Assembly: GCA_028023455.1 (NCBI GenBank)
Contig: JAQFVV010006271.1
Span: 3,246,673 to 3,310,672, forward strand
DNA: 64,000 nt
Reading direction: 5' to 3'
From: Epiperipatus broadwayi
Taxonomy: Eukaryota > Onychophora > Udeonychophora > Euonychophora > Peripatidae
Below the pieces are notes generated by a model. The model was not told the DNA's origin and ran no database searches. It saw nothing but the letters and a program-made list of their open reading frames with translations. The position numbers were made by a program, and so were the translations under genes. Of the stretch, positions 25,741 through 44,758 are shown piece after piece; position 1 is the stretch's first letter, and each line of letters opens with the position of its first letter.

Positions 25741-27469
25741 TTGATTAAGTATTTAATGCAAGAAAGGGGGTTGGATTATTACAGGAATTGTTGATATGCA
25801 AGTGAAGTTGATTTAAATTTGTTTTATTTATTTAGAGAATAGTGGTTGGTAACCCATAGCCATGAGAGTTATATTTTAGTCATAGCAGCATATGTGTAGG
25901 CATGTATGTCTGTTTCATTTTTCAATTTCATTTTCATATTTAATTACAATATAGAATTTAACATTTTACAATAAAACACTTAAAATTACAGCAAATATCT
26001 CTAATAACAAATATAAATATATTTTGAGTGTTTAATGGATATCTGGGTTGGTGAATCATTTGACAAATTAAATTGTGTTATCAACTATCTTCTTTTACTA
26101 GCTAACTAATATTTATTTATTTCAAAAGTGTAAAAAGTATTTTTTATTTGTTTTAATTGGTTGGATTTAATTTAGAAAATCAAAATGATTTTTTTCCAAG
26201 AGAAGATTTCTTGAATATTTGTCCTTAAATTAACTGAGTGTAAAGAGTGGGCTAACCTTTGGATGACAATATGACCTCTTGATTGATGGAATGGAGATGT
26301 ATTTAAGTGATAGTTAGTAATAGATTATTATCCATTCAGTCATTAATTCAACATCATCAATTATATTATTGATTCCTCTTCTGTCAATTCTTCTTTGTGC
26401 ATTTTTTAAATATTTTCCAGGAATCAAGTCAGTTAAACTCCAAAGTGTAAATTTTTAAACATTATTTTCTTTATAAAATTCAGTGTGGAAATTCTAGCTA
26501 CCAGATAGCTTTAAGGAAGGACGTCAAGCTAATTTATACAAAAAGTATATATTTTTTCATTTTCTCCACTCAGTTAAACGTTAAATTAACCATATCATTT
26601 TAAAATGTATTTATTTAATGATAATTTTAATCTACTTTGTTTGCTTATGTCTATCATTATTATTATTAAGAAAAAATGAAATTGTGTAAACTTTCTAGTC
26701 TTTTAAGAAAATTGTGTGAACTTTATAATCTTTTATGGGAATTTATGCAGGAATGCTTAAAAAACATTGTGCTATATATTTGAACTACTCTGTGATAATA
26801 ATTATGCTTATTATTCATGGTTATACATTAATTTATTAAAGAAGTGAATGTGTTACTTACAAATAATTAACTAATTACTAGTGTTCATTTGACGTGTCCA
26901 TGTTTCAATCAAGTAGAAGGACATTAATATTACATATTTCTTGTTCTCCATGGTATGAGGATTTATTATATAAAAGAAAAAAAAATATTATTACTTAAGG
27001 AATTGTAGATTTTACGTAAATAATTAATTAGCAATGGACCAGAAAAAATATATTTGGATTAATTTGTAATGTTTATGGCAAGCTAATGTTTACTTTTGGG
27101 AAACCTGCTAAAGTTACTGTTAAAGTAAAATATTTACAGAATTAATTAAATGATAAATATAAAAGAAATACGTAGTTGAAACTATCTACCCATACCTCCA
27201 TCATTATATAAAAATGTATTACTGTGTGTGCTATATTAGTGAACTCAATTAGCTATTGCTAAGAACATTTAAGATTTCTTAATTAAACCTGAATTGTGAA
27301 TGTTTATCCTATAGGAAATTGTCACCATGTTAACAAACACGTACTCGTCTGAAATCATTGTCCTTGTTTTACTGTCATTCAGGAAACTTTATATTTACAA
27401 AAGAGAAAAACTTTACAAGTGATTTTTTTTAGGTTAAAAGAAGAGTGAGTGTTTTTTGTTTGTTGCTAT

Positions 27470-27503
<34 letters not shown>

Positions 27504-27507
<4 letters not shown>

Positions 27508-27902
27508 CGTTTTCTACTCATCAAAAAATCAGCAATATAATAACCAAGCCTAAGGATTCAATCCCTTTTGAATCTCATGGTAATTATCAAATCTCATGTG
27601 AAAATTGTAAGGCTTCTTACATAGGTATGAGTAATCATTGCATCAGTGTTAGGAGAGATGAGCATGCTAATGCAGTTAAACAACATTTATCATCATCAGC
27701 ACTCTCTCTCCATACTATGGATTAAGGTCATAAAATTGATTTTTCTAGTACCAGGATCATATCCAGATGTGGTAATCTATACCAGTGCAAAATTAGAGAA
27801 GCCATTAAGATACTTAATAGACCAGATTGTATCAATAAGCGAGATGATACAAGCAAACTTCCTCCTATTTGGGAAGATTTTTTTAAAAACCATTCTTAAT
27901 TT
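27504..27902 (+). pseudogene. PLE GIY-YIG endonuclease domain with one in-frame stop
   Basis: The frame reads GNYQISCENCKASYIGMSN then CISVRRDEHANAVKQH, the GIY-YIG core with the YIG element intact, the following Arg and the EH pair. A TAA follows HTMD (27723-27725). The same frame then continues through KIDFSSTRIISRCGNLYQCK, REAIKILNRPDC and PPIWEDFF to a stop near 27900, so only one stop separates this from an intact C-terminus. It differs from the PLE at 6-8 kb and is a separate subfamily. Confidence 0.85.
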
Positions 27903-27996
27903 AACATTTTTGCTATAGGTGGAACTTTAACGTTTTTTTTTTTTTTAAATCAGTGATTGTAGCGTCTCTACAACCGTCTTTCTACTTTTTATTACT

Positions 27997-28030
27997 CAGT
28001 GGATGACTTGTGTTACCAAGTCGAAATGTC
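27997..28030 (+). ncRNA. Hammerhead-like motif in the nested PLE
   Basis: GTGGATGA is followed by the stem GACTTG/CAAGTC around TGTTAC, then GAAA and TGTC. The stem-GAAA part fits a hammerhead core well; the CUGANGA box has one extra G, so this copy is probably inactive. Confidence 0.4.
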
Positions 28031-30610
28031 AGTATTTTTAAATATTTTAACACAGATGAACCCACAAAATATGGCTTTTATATATATAAACACATTTCTT
28101 ATTTATTATTTATGTATTTGTTTACTTAATTTATGCTATGTCATGGACTTCAAGAACATCTCAGATAGCATTTTGCAAATCGTAATATGCAGGTAAATGA
28201 TTATAATTTAAATACAATTTCTATGTGTATTATATATACAATTTTGGGTGCTTTATTGAAGAAAGGTATATATTCTTTTTTTTATTTATTTATTAAATGT
28301 GTTGAAGTGAGCAATTGGTTTAGAGACTAATAAATGTATGGAAAATAACTATTGTTTTTAGAAATGGTGAAATACGTTGACAATAACTGCTGTCATTTAA
28401 AAATTTTAAACAGATAATAATTTGTCACAAAGTAAAAGTTATATTTTCAGTTTATCATTCACTTTACAATAATATTCATATATTTTATAATTTGAAGTTA
28501 TTTTCATGAATTTATTTATACTTATGTGTGTCTGTCTTATGAATTTATTTCATATAATTAATAAATATTCAGTTTTATGACTGTTTTTCTCTCTGTTAAT
28601 TTTGGATAGTGCCATATGCTAAAATAATTGAAAGGAAATAGTGTCCTATCTGTGTATGTGTATTTATTTTTCGATGTATAAAATGACATATATAGAGTAG
28701 TTATTATAAAAAAAGTTATTAGTAATATGTTTTATGTAGATTGGGATTGAGAACTCTCTCCCTTAGTATATCTAAGTATTTGCCATGAGTGAAATATATT
28801 CCTAGATCATGTATGTATGTATTAAAAAAGTGATATTTTATGAAGTTGTGTAGTATATGTCCCCTTTATTTTGGTGGTGAAACTAAGTTCCACAGCAATA
28901 GTATACCTCGAAGTAGGTGGGGATTCATTATTAGTCATTAGATTTATTAGCCAAGAAGCTTGTTTAATACTCATGTGCCTAATTTTTTCTTGAATGTTCA
29001 TTTTTCTGTTATGATAGAACCATAGCTATATGTAATGTAGTTGGTGGATTAATAAATGATAAGATTAAATTTTTTATGGAATATTAAAGAAGAAATAGTG
29101 TTATATTTGTTGTTTGGTCTATGATATTGCTCTGAATAATAATACTTATTTAGCAATTCATAGTTAAACTGACAAGATGTAAATATATCGATTTTGTCTT
29201 AGTTATAGCATAAGATGCAACACATATGTAATGCAAATGATCTTTCAGACATGAAAGTATATTACTGTTACTTTTATATATCGGGAAGTAAATATTTTGA
29301 ATTCTATCATATTAATTTTCCACAAGCCTTAAATCATCAAATCATCAGAATGATTATTAATTTTTTTTATTTTTGAATGCGTGAAAACTATAGATATTTA
29401 AAGGAATTATTTAATTGAGCCATTTAAGGTTAATCACTTGACAAACAAATTTATAAATTAGGTTGATCCCAATAATTGATAGTGCAACCTCTCTAACTTG
29501 TATATTTGTGCCCATAATATGATATTTAATTACCCAGTGTTGTTTGCTAATAAAAATGTTAGAGTTCATTAACAGCCTAAAGGTATTGGAAGTCAGAATA
29601 TGAGGGCATTATCGTAATTGTTAAGTAATGTCCTGTAAATGTATAGCAAATAAATGATAAAAAAGTGTAACAAAAGAGATATCACACCCAGGTTAGTAAT
29701 AAAATTTAAGAATTAGAGGAAGTAGTCCCAATGTGAGTTAATTATATCTATTTCAATTGCAAATGTAAATAAATGCTTTATTTATTATTTAAAACATTGT
29801 CTCCAGTTTTTCTCATATGCATTTGTATTCTAGTTTCCACAATCTACATATCTATTACAACATAAATGCATTACTTTGTAAATTTGATAATAAACATATT
29901 AAACTCTGATAATATTGTTCTCTTGATACAGGTATTATATAAAATATTTTACCATTTGGGAAACTCATGAAGAAGATTGCACACTTAGTTATTATATACA
30001 CAATGATTTGAGATTAAAAGGTACCATATTTCCTTTATTATCTAATTGCTAGTCCAGTGAAACATTACCCAATTCATTCCATTATTATTTTTTTACAATA
30101 GTTATAAGTTATTGTCTAATAGAATTTCTTTAACCAAATTATATTAAAGTTTCCCTGAAATCTAATTTCCTACTTCCAAATTAATATCAGTTTAACAATT
30201 TAGATTAAGATGTGCTAGATAGTGGAGTTATTCAATATCATGTTTTTATGTTAAAGTTATGTTGTAGTTAATCTATGAGTGTATTTAGATGATGGACAGA
30301 AATCAAATTAAAATTATAGTTTATTAGCTTGAATAAATAAAATTTTATTAATTTCTATCATTTGGTTGATTAACAAATGAAGCATGTATCTTATTTTAAT
30401 CATCAAAAATATTTCTTCCTTCAATTATTTACATTCTGTATATTCTTAACTTTCTATAACCCTCCACTCAGCTAAGCTATAAGTCAGGCATAAGTAGAAA
30501 AGTCTTAGTATTAATTCAAAGCAATACATGTTAATTTTTTATTCATTACTAGAATTGGAATCCTGGGTATTTGTTTTTATGATGTGTAGAATCGGTGTTG
30601 AGTAGGCGGG

Positions 30611-37004
<6,394 letters not shown>

Positions 37005-37890
37005 TTCTGATTAGTTACCAAGTGCACAGGATGTATGTAATTAAATATCACATGATCACCAATTCTTATGCTTGCTCACAATTATTACTAAAACAAGCAA
37101 AATTCTTTATAAAATTTGTTGCTCATTGCAAGCTATAGTAATCAATGGATGTAAGAAAGGTTGAGCATAATAAACCATCTAGTGCCTACTCATCCAATAT
37201 CCTTAGAGTAGTTCCTGGCTTGTAGCATTTGTCAGTGAGGAGTCTTAGATCGGAAAGCAATGCACCTAGAACTTAGGATTTAATGCAACCCTCCAGCAGT
37301 CACCTTTATCTTTACTTAACTACAAAACTATGAGTTTTAAATAGAAATCACCATATTATTTGCAATCTAAGCTCATTAGTTTATGTAATCATATAGGTCT
37401 GAACTCAGTTCAGTACTTATAGAGTTTGGTGTCTTTGTTTTTTGAATAACCACTGTTCTATTAGGCAGGATTGGTTTTAAGCCAATAAACATCACATGAA
37501 AACAATTTCTTATGCTTACTCATGGCAGCTGTAAAATAGGCAAAACCCTCTATATGTATTGCCACTCAGTGCACACCAGAGTAATCAATGGATGACAGAA
37601 GAATGGTGTGTAAAATCCCATTGACTGTTTAATCATGTTATTCCCAGACTAGTTTCTGGCTTGTGGCTTTCATCAGTGAGGAGTATTGGATCTGACAGTA
37701 CTGCACATAGATCTTATAATCTAATGGAACCCTCCAGCAGCAATCTTTTATCTCTACTTAACTACAAAATTATCAGTCTTACATTGAAAACACCATAAAA
37801 TTTTCAATCCAAGTTCATTAGCTTATATAGTCATATATGTCTGAAGTCACTTCAGTACTTATACATTTTGCTGACTTTGGTTCTTTAATG
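37005..37890 (+). repeat. Tandem duplication, unit about 442 bp
   Basis: Two diverged units. Matching blocks include ATCACATG...TTCTTATGCTT (37047 and 37490), GTAATCAATGGATG (about 37138 and 37580), TCAGTGAGGAGT (37232 and 37673) and AACCCTCCAGCAG (about 37288 and 37730). The second unit runs into a PLE terminus, so the pair may be a terminal-repeat duplication of a PLE. Confidence 0.75.
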
Positions 37891-37998
37891 AATTGTAATG
37901 GTACTGAAATGTCAGCCATTCAGCTGTTTTACTACATGGAATATCCCCAAATATTCATAAAATAGTCATCATTTATCCCTGAAAATTTTAGAATGAAC
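37891..37998 (+). mobile_element. PLE 3' terminus
   Basis: GGTACTGAAATGTCAGCC, then TGGAATATCCC.CAAATA, then ATCCCTGAAAATTTTAGAAT: the same ordered blocks as the reverse complement of 6261-6355. It is followed at once by (AC)n(TA)n. The upstream half of the hammerhead-like core is not clear here. Confidence 0.7.
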
Positions 37999-38013
37999 AC
38001 ACACACACACACA

Positions 38014-38066
<53 letters not shown>
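37998..38066. repeat. (AC)n(TA)n tract at the left edge of element C
   Basis: AC repeats with a CTCTCT interruption, then (TA)10, ending exactly at the first base of LTR-C. Confidence 0.95.
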
Positions 38067-40692
38067 TGTAACCTTCCAGGTTGGCACCAGAAAGAAATGT
38101 GGTAAGATCACATTTGTGCTAACAATGGCTGAAAGTAATTAGTTGAGAAAAATGAATTGTGATATAATCTAATATTTAAAATTCAGTTTTTAGGAAAACT
38201 AAACTTAAATTATGTGATGCAATTTGCCAGTTAAAATTAGGATTTTCACAAAATTAAAATTTTAAATGGGTATATTGATTGGTGGAGTTTTGGACTATAT
38301 GTTTAGTGGTAGATGTTTGTGTTTAGTAGAGGATTTACATGTCATAATAGGCAGATGCATAAATATATTATTAATTAGAATTTTCTTTTCTATATTTTAT
38401 TTATAAGTTCCTGATTATATATTGTCTTAGAATCTTATGTTTTAAAAATGATAAAGATTGTTTGTAATAGTAAATAACAGTTCTAAAATTGATAATTAAT
38501 ATTTAATATATTTTTTTACTATGTTTATTATATTCAAACATTTTATTGTTAAAATTTTTATAAATAATATTTCTGGCAAGCTTCCAAAGTTGATTGTCAT
38601 AGAATTACAGAGGGCATGAGTGGGAGAAAGACATAGAGTTTAAAACTTGAAAGTAAAAAAAAAAGGCTCTGAGGAAGAAGATAAAAAAACTTAAAGGAAT
38701 CAATAACTCTCTAAGAGTCTTATATAAGAAACATTGCAAGGATTCTAAGAATACACCTATGAAGAATTTTTTTGTTATTATACTACTGGAATGATACAAA
38801 GTGAAGAAATAAACAACACCCCAGAGGGATACCAGCCTTCAAATTTCTGCCAAGGCAACAGTCCATTCTCTACCTTCAAGATACCTAGATGATATGTAAG
38901 CTAAATTATTATGATTTATTTTAAAATATCACTAAATCTGAATAATATTAAAAATGACAAAATTGTGTAAAATAAAGATAGATCAAATTCTTTCATTAGA
39001 CGTTAAAATTAAATGCTGGATTTTCAACTTAAAGAATTTGCTATCAATATTCTACAAAACAAAATTCAAAATGAAAAGTTTATCTATTTAATTTTATATT
39101 AAGAAGATAATTTTATATTGTATAATTTCGCTATTTGCATGTATATGTATACCAAAATAATTCCAATGCATGCAAATATCATTTTTTAATGCCCATCACA
39201 GAATTTTAGGATAAAAAAAACTCTTGTCATTCTTAACAAATTATGCCTTAAGAATGGATAGACATTTTTTTATGTTATAATTTACTGTTATCTTTGAAAT
39301 TAATATGTATGTTTCTTTCGGCTTTTAATTTTTTTTAAAAAAAAACTTAACATGTAATGATGAGATATTGACAGGTATTTTTCGTTATTACTTATGATAG
39401 ATGCATAGCAAATTTTTTTTTTTTTTGCTTTAAAAAAAGAAAACAAAACAAAACAATATAATTTCATTGTCATTATAATATGATAATTTATTATTTTGTA
39501 TGATTTGGAAATTATATTATAGGTGTTTCTAGATATTCAGATGTGTGCGTGATGCTATAGATTATTATTTTAGAGATCTTATCTTTATTATTTTTCAATT
39601 TAGTTAATGAAGTATATTTAAAAAAATAAAGAATTAAAACCTTATCTGTTATAAGTTTGGTATATATGAAGTATATTGAATGTGAGTAGAAGGTAGAAAT
39701 AGTCAAGGGATGATTAGATTATTTAGATTAAGTTTGGAGATATTCTTTAACCCTTAAATATATAGGTATAAGTGTTTGGTTATTATTTTTCCCTAACTTT
39801 ATTTATTTTTTATAGTTATAGTTACTTTTAGATGATTTACACTGATTATAACAGATAAGTGTTATATAAATTTTTATAATATGTAAAGGATGATTGATTT
39901 GTGGCATCATCCAAGTCCTATAAATAATCTACTAAATTATGTTTCAGAAATACATTATATTTACAATATAATCAAACACACATATTTGAAAATCTATGAT
40001 TAACATATTAAATATTAGTCAATTTTGATTTTATCTTAGAAGAGATGTAATTCGTTATCAAGGTCTATAAATAATAATTTTTTTTTAGATATTGTTTATT
40101 TTTGATTTTATTTTAATAAATTAAAAGTTCAAATAAATTGCTTGACTATTTACATTCGATTCTCCATTTCCACACACACACACACATACACACACATACA
40201 TAGTTAACATAGCATAGCCCTAAAATATATAGATTTGCCAGTAGAAGTCAATTTATTTAATTTGTGTGGTGGTAATAAATCTCAGTATTACAATGCTTAT
40301 AATATATTCTACTTTGCTTAGAATAGATGGTGATATGGATATAAAGGTACCCGGTCCTAATGACTATCTATCTTGTGCTAAATATGATAATTGATGATTG
40401 TGCAATAGTTTTAGTACTGAATAGATGTTCTGAACATATTTAAATTAACCTTATAGTATTATTGTTTATAGACGTTTTTATTATCCTTGTTGGCCTCATA
40501 TAAAAAGACCATATCCTATAATCTCAACTGAGCTAGGCCATGGATTGGTTGCAATATAAAACCTTTTAAATAAGTTTAAATATAATTTAAAATTATAAAT
40601 TTTATTCTATTTTGCATAGAATTGGCGCCTGGGCATTTATAAATATAATAAAGTAAATAAGTGAAGAAGATGGAGGTTATAGGTGAGGGTCA
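38067..40692 (+). repeat. LTR-C, 5' copy
   Basis: Starts TGTAACCTTCCAGG and ends GAGGGTCA. A TATATAAG box at 38721-38728 may be the promoter. The family block AGAATTGGCGCCTGGGCATT is at 40618-40637, and TCTCAACTGAGCTAGGCCAT is about 100 bp before it. The minus-strand frame at 38605-38799 has no recognisable features. Confidence 0.92.
38721..38728 (+). promoter_or_regulatory. Candidate TATA box of LTR-C
   Basis: TATATAAG, preserved in the 3' LTR at 45419-45426; equivalent boxes occur in LTR-A and LTR-B. Confidence 0.3.
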
Positions 40693-41033
40693 AAGTGACC
40701 ACCCAGTCTTGGGGCCAGATAATCATGGGGTCTGACAATCGTGGAATCTTGATTATATATTTAGGTTAAAGTGGCAACCCAAACATTTGGGGCTTTGATT
40801 AATTAAATCTCACATCCTGTAGACTGCCTATCTTGTTGTTGGCTCAACCATTGGGTTTTATATTAATTAAATACCAGACTTTGTAAAGTGTCTATGTTTT
40901 TTGGTGGCTTATGTTTTAATGTCTCCAGGATTATCTAAACTTAGGTTGATTAATTAATTTTGTTGGTTAAATACCATAAGCTATATGAGTAAAACAGTAT
41001 TGTTAGTCAAAATTTTATTTAAAAAGAATAAGT

Positions 41034-41075
<42 letters not shown>

Positions 41076-41085
41076 CTATACTTAT

Positions 41086-41096
41086 ACACATATAAT

Positions 41097-41134
<38 letters not shown>

Positions 41135-41145
41135 ATTATATGTGT
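41086..41145. repeat. Perfect 60-bp TA-centred palindrome
   Basis: Arms ACACATATAATTAGT and ACTAATTATATGTGT enclose TTATATA...TATAA; every base from 41086 to 41145 pairs (position sum 82231). Confidence 0.95.
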
Positions 41146-41482
41146 AGCTTGTACTATCCCCATATATACATACTATACATTTGTTAATATGTGTTCGTGA
41201 CAATAAGGAGTAAGAAAAGTAAAGTGTTAGAAAGGTAGTAAGAGTAAAAAGGAACTAGGGGTAAATGGAGCATTAACTAAGGTTTGAAATAAGCAAATTA
41301 GAGTTTGGAATAAGCCAATAGCTGAAAGATGTGTAACAGATATATAAATGTCAGATGTATAGTTTAAAAAAACAAAAACAATTTTTTATGTGAAATAAAT
41401 AAATACAGTCATGAGGCAGCTTAATTGCAATTATAAAGCTATATAAATATCACAATTTATAGTAAATGTTAAAGTTGATAAC

Positions 41483-41485
<3 letters not shown>

Positions 41486-41564
<79 letters not shown>
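41486..41564. repeat. (TA)n tract in the element C leader
   Basis: About 39 TA units. Confidence 0.97.
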
Positions 41565-41570
<6 letters not shown>

Positions 41571-42754
41571 CTTTTGCTTGTCAATTAAATATAGTACTGA
41601 TGCTAGACAAACATAGAATTATTGATAGTATTAAATTATAAATTGTTAAGATTTTTCATATCTGGAACACTTCTGTTATAGAAAGTCTATAATTTTGAAG
41701 GTTAAATAGAATACTTGATTGCTGGAGTTTTGTTGGTTGTATTGCAAATTTTGGTGATGGATGGAAAATTTTTGTTATTGTCTTAGATATATGGTGTATT
41801 CATGTCTCTGGTGATTGATTGTTCTTATTCACTGCTCCAACCCAAATTATGATATCAGTTGTTAGTTATTATGAAGCAGTTAGCAGTAGTTCTGCCATGA
41901 TTTTTCCTCTAAGACTCCAGAGAGAGCAAGGCATAGTTCTTTCTAATATATATGTAATGTCTCTAAGACTCCTAAAGATGAGCAAGACAATATTTTATAA
42001 ATAGCCCCTAAGACTTGGATGTAAGCAGGGCATTGTGATAGTGTTTGTAGTAGAATATTATGGGTTGTGGTAGCTTAGAGTGGTTAAAGTGAGATGATCA
42101 TCAGAGTGTTCATGGAGCATTGTCTGTTTTAAGAGCAGTGATGGAGTTCTTCTATCCAACTCAAAATTATGAACTGCTGATAATTATTTTGGCTATCAGT
42201 ATCTGTTGGATTTTTTGAAAAATGGATGAATATATAACTTGAACATATAGCTCATTTTAAAAGGCTATTTTCTTTATTCTTATGTAAAGGTTGGCATTTT
42301 TCATATTTAAGTAAAAAATTGTATATCAGTTGTCATAGTAAATGCATGTCATCATTGATTTTATTTTGGTTATGAATTTGTTTTTGTTATAAATGCTGGT
42401 TACAATATTTGAATGCACCCAATACAGCATAAAGATAAATGAATATCTTTAAATTATTTAGTCTTTTATCAGTTGTTTGAATTGGTGTAGTTTGCAATAT
42501 AACTATAGTGGGTCATATAAAATTTAATTTATAATTCTAGCTATGTTTAGATTAATGTTATCTAGTTAAAGCTTAATGTCTTCTTGCCTATGTGTGTGTG
42601 GAAAATCGAACATTATATTAGAAAATAAAATTGTGGAAATTTTATGTCATTTTAGGTAGTGGTGGTGAATTTGAATTGTTGATTTGGTGGATGTCGGAGC
42701 TGGTAAACATTGTTTTCTTAAGTAGTATTAATAAATTTGTAAAGAGATTATAAA

Positions 42755-44455
42755 ATGGAAGAGTTTAGTTTATACGATAGTTTGGGTGGGTCTCAAGAGA
42801 CACCATCTCCAGACATTGTTGCGATGTCCCCTGATCTGGAATCAGAAAATGAAGCTATAGATATATCATATGGAGAGTCTGGTACGATGAGAGATACTAT
42901 CTCTAAAACCACAGATGGTGATATGTCGATGTTGATAAGAGAGATATTTGTAGAATTAAAAGAAGAACTAAAGTCAGGACAAGCAGAATTGAAATCAGAA
43001 TTAAGGGAACTGAAATCTAGACGAGTAGAAGATATACAAAAGTCAGAAGAGATGTTTGCAGAACTAAAGTCTGGACGAATAGAATATAGACAATAGTCAG
43101 AAGAGATTATTGCAGAACTAAAGTCTGGTCAAGTAGAAGATAGACAAAAGTCAGAAGATATGTTTTTAGAATTGAAGTCAGAAGTAAAGTAAATAAAATT
43201 GAATCAAGATTAGTCAGAGGACAGGATGGCAGAAATAAAATTAGAAGTTTCAGAAATAAAGTCAGAAATGGTAGAAATAAATGCAAGTATAGTTAGGCAG
43301 ATGAAAGTTGTGGAGGGGAAAGTAAAAGGTCAGGAATCAGAGATAGCAATAGAAATAAAATTGAGTCAAAAGAAATCAGAGGAGATGATAGTTGAAATGA
43401 AGTCAGAAATGTTGGAGATAAAATTAGAAATGAAACTAGAAACAAAGCTAGAAGCAAGAGTAGAAATACCCAAAATGGAGCTAGAAATGCAAGAGAAAAT
43501 TAATGACCAAGTTATGCAGATTAATAAGTATGTTAGTTTAGCCAGTGATGAAATAAATCTATACAAAGAACTTAGAGAAATAGTTGATCAGGAATCAAAA
43601 TTAGAGAAAATTGAAGATACAGAAATGCTTAAGGATTTCAAGAAGAATCTTGATAAAGAGAAAGAAATTAATAAATCAATGAAGAAAAAAATAATCTCTT
43701 TAGATATGAAGTATCTAGAAATTTTGGAGAATGAATAGCTTAAGGTTACTCATATTACAGGTAATAAATTTAAAAATAAAAATGAAGACATCATTCCAAA
43801 ATGTGTTCTTGATTATTTAGAACATAAAGTGAAGGCTTATGTTTTCAAAAAAATAGTTTATAAAGATACTAAACATGTAATATGTAGTATGAAATGTTTA
43901 ATCGAAAGCGTTAGTTATGCTAGAGAAGTTGGTAAAGTGAAAATAAAATGTAAAAGTAGAAATACAAAGAAGTTTGATTTAAATTTACTTAGAAAAGTTA
44001 GTAATCCAGAAAGAGATTTAGGCAAAGCCAAAGTAAAGTGTAAATGTAAAAGTAAGAAGAAAACTAAAGTAGATTTTATGAGAGAGATAATTAATCACAA
44101 TAAACATATGAAGAAAATTAAAGTAAAGTTCAAAGAGATGAGTAAAGAGAAGGTTAAGATAAGTTATCTTAATAAAGGTATAGATTGTATAAAAGATATT
44201 GGGAAAGCAAAAGTCAAATTTAGATTAATAAATGAAAAGATAGTTAATTTGAATTTTGACAGAAAGGTTGTTGATGAAGAAAAAGAAGTTGGAAAGGCAA
44301 AAATCAAACTTAAAGGAATAAAGGAAGAAGTATTTAATATAAATCATCTTAAGAAAGTAAAGAATAAAGTAAGATATATTAAAAAAGATAGAGTTAAATC
44401 TAGTAAAGTGAAAATGAAATTTTGTAAAAAAAACTTGTTAGAAGAAAGGAGATAA
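42755..44455 (+). pseudogene. Element C gag-like protein of unknown family: coiled coil plus 30-residue basic repeats
   Basis: One frame of 566 codons with four in-frame stops (43094, 43190, 43211, 43736) and no frameshift. Order: residues 1-35 with MEEF and GSQETPSPDIVAMSPD; about 70-140 an 18-residue repeat built around SEE.FAELKSG; about 160-250 further Lys/Glu/Met coiled coil; about 285-330 the core FKKNLDK ... ISLDMKYLEILENE; and 393-542 five exact 30-residue units (43931-44380) of the type GKAKVK.K..(K)..V..L..KV.....D(L/I), then a Lys-rich end. N-terminus, core and tail recur in element A. It could be a nucleic-acid-binding capsid-type protein, from the basic tail and position only. 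No CCHC knuckle or enzyme motif is seen. Confidence 0.75.
43931..44380 (+). repeat. Five tandem 90-bp coding repeats (30 residues each)
   Basis: Units begin GKVKIK, GKAKVK, KKIKVK, GKAKVK and GKAKIK and are exactly 30 codons each. The preceding 30 codons look like a more diverged sixth unit. Element A has only the equivalents of units 1 and 5. Confidence 0.85.
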
Positions 44456-44758
44456 AAAATAATCGAGCATGATTTAAAGTAACCTATAATGCTCACAGTT
44501 TGGTTCTATGTCCTGCAAGACATGAATAATAAAAGTTATACATACTGTTCAATATAGAATTTAGTTATTTTTTTTCTTTCTTACTTATTTAATATTGCTG
44601 AAATACCTTAGAAACAAGTGTTTATAAAAGCATTAAATGTTTTTATTGTTTTATGTTTATTCAACAAACATAATTTTCTAATTGAGGAATGATCTTAATG
44701 AAAAATTTAATGTGTTATTAATATTGATTGTTGTTTATTCAATTCATTTTTCTTTCAT
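44456..44758 (+). other. Element C 3' untranslated region
   Basis: Noncoding stretch between the stop of the gag-like frame and the polypurine tract. Confidence 0.6.

Larger units (their letters stand above)
27470..28088 (+). mobile_element. 5'-truncated Penelope-like element nested in LTR-A
   Basis: The segment between GATATATA... (27470) and TATATATA (28078-28088) is absent from the 5' LTR, which reads straight through at about 19270-19300. It holds the GIY-YIG domain, a 3' untranslated region with a hammerhead-like motif (27997-28030), and TA tracts at both edges. No RT remains. Confidence 0.85.
40693..42754 (+). other. Element C leader, 2.1 kb, noncoding
   Basis: Begins AAGTGACCACCCAGTCTTGG. 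It contains three (TA)n tracts and a perfect 60-bp palindrome. No convincing coding frame. A short 61-codon frame at 41819-42004 has no features supporting it. Confidence 0.5.

Noticed and set aside
39512-39706. 64-codon minus-strand frame shared by both LTR-C copies (also 46210-46404)
   Set aside because: Conserved only because the LTRs are recent duplicates; no domain and no start context of note.
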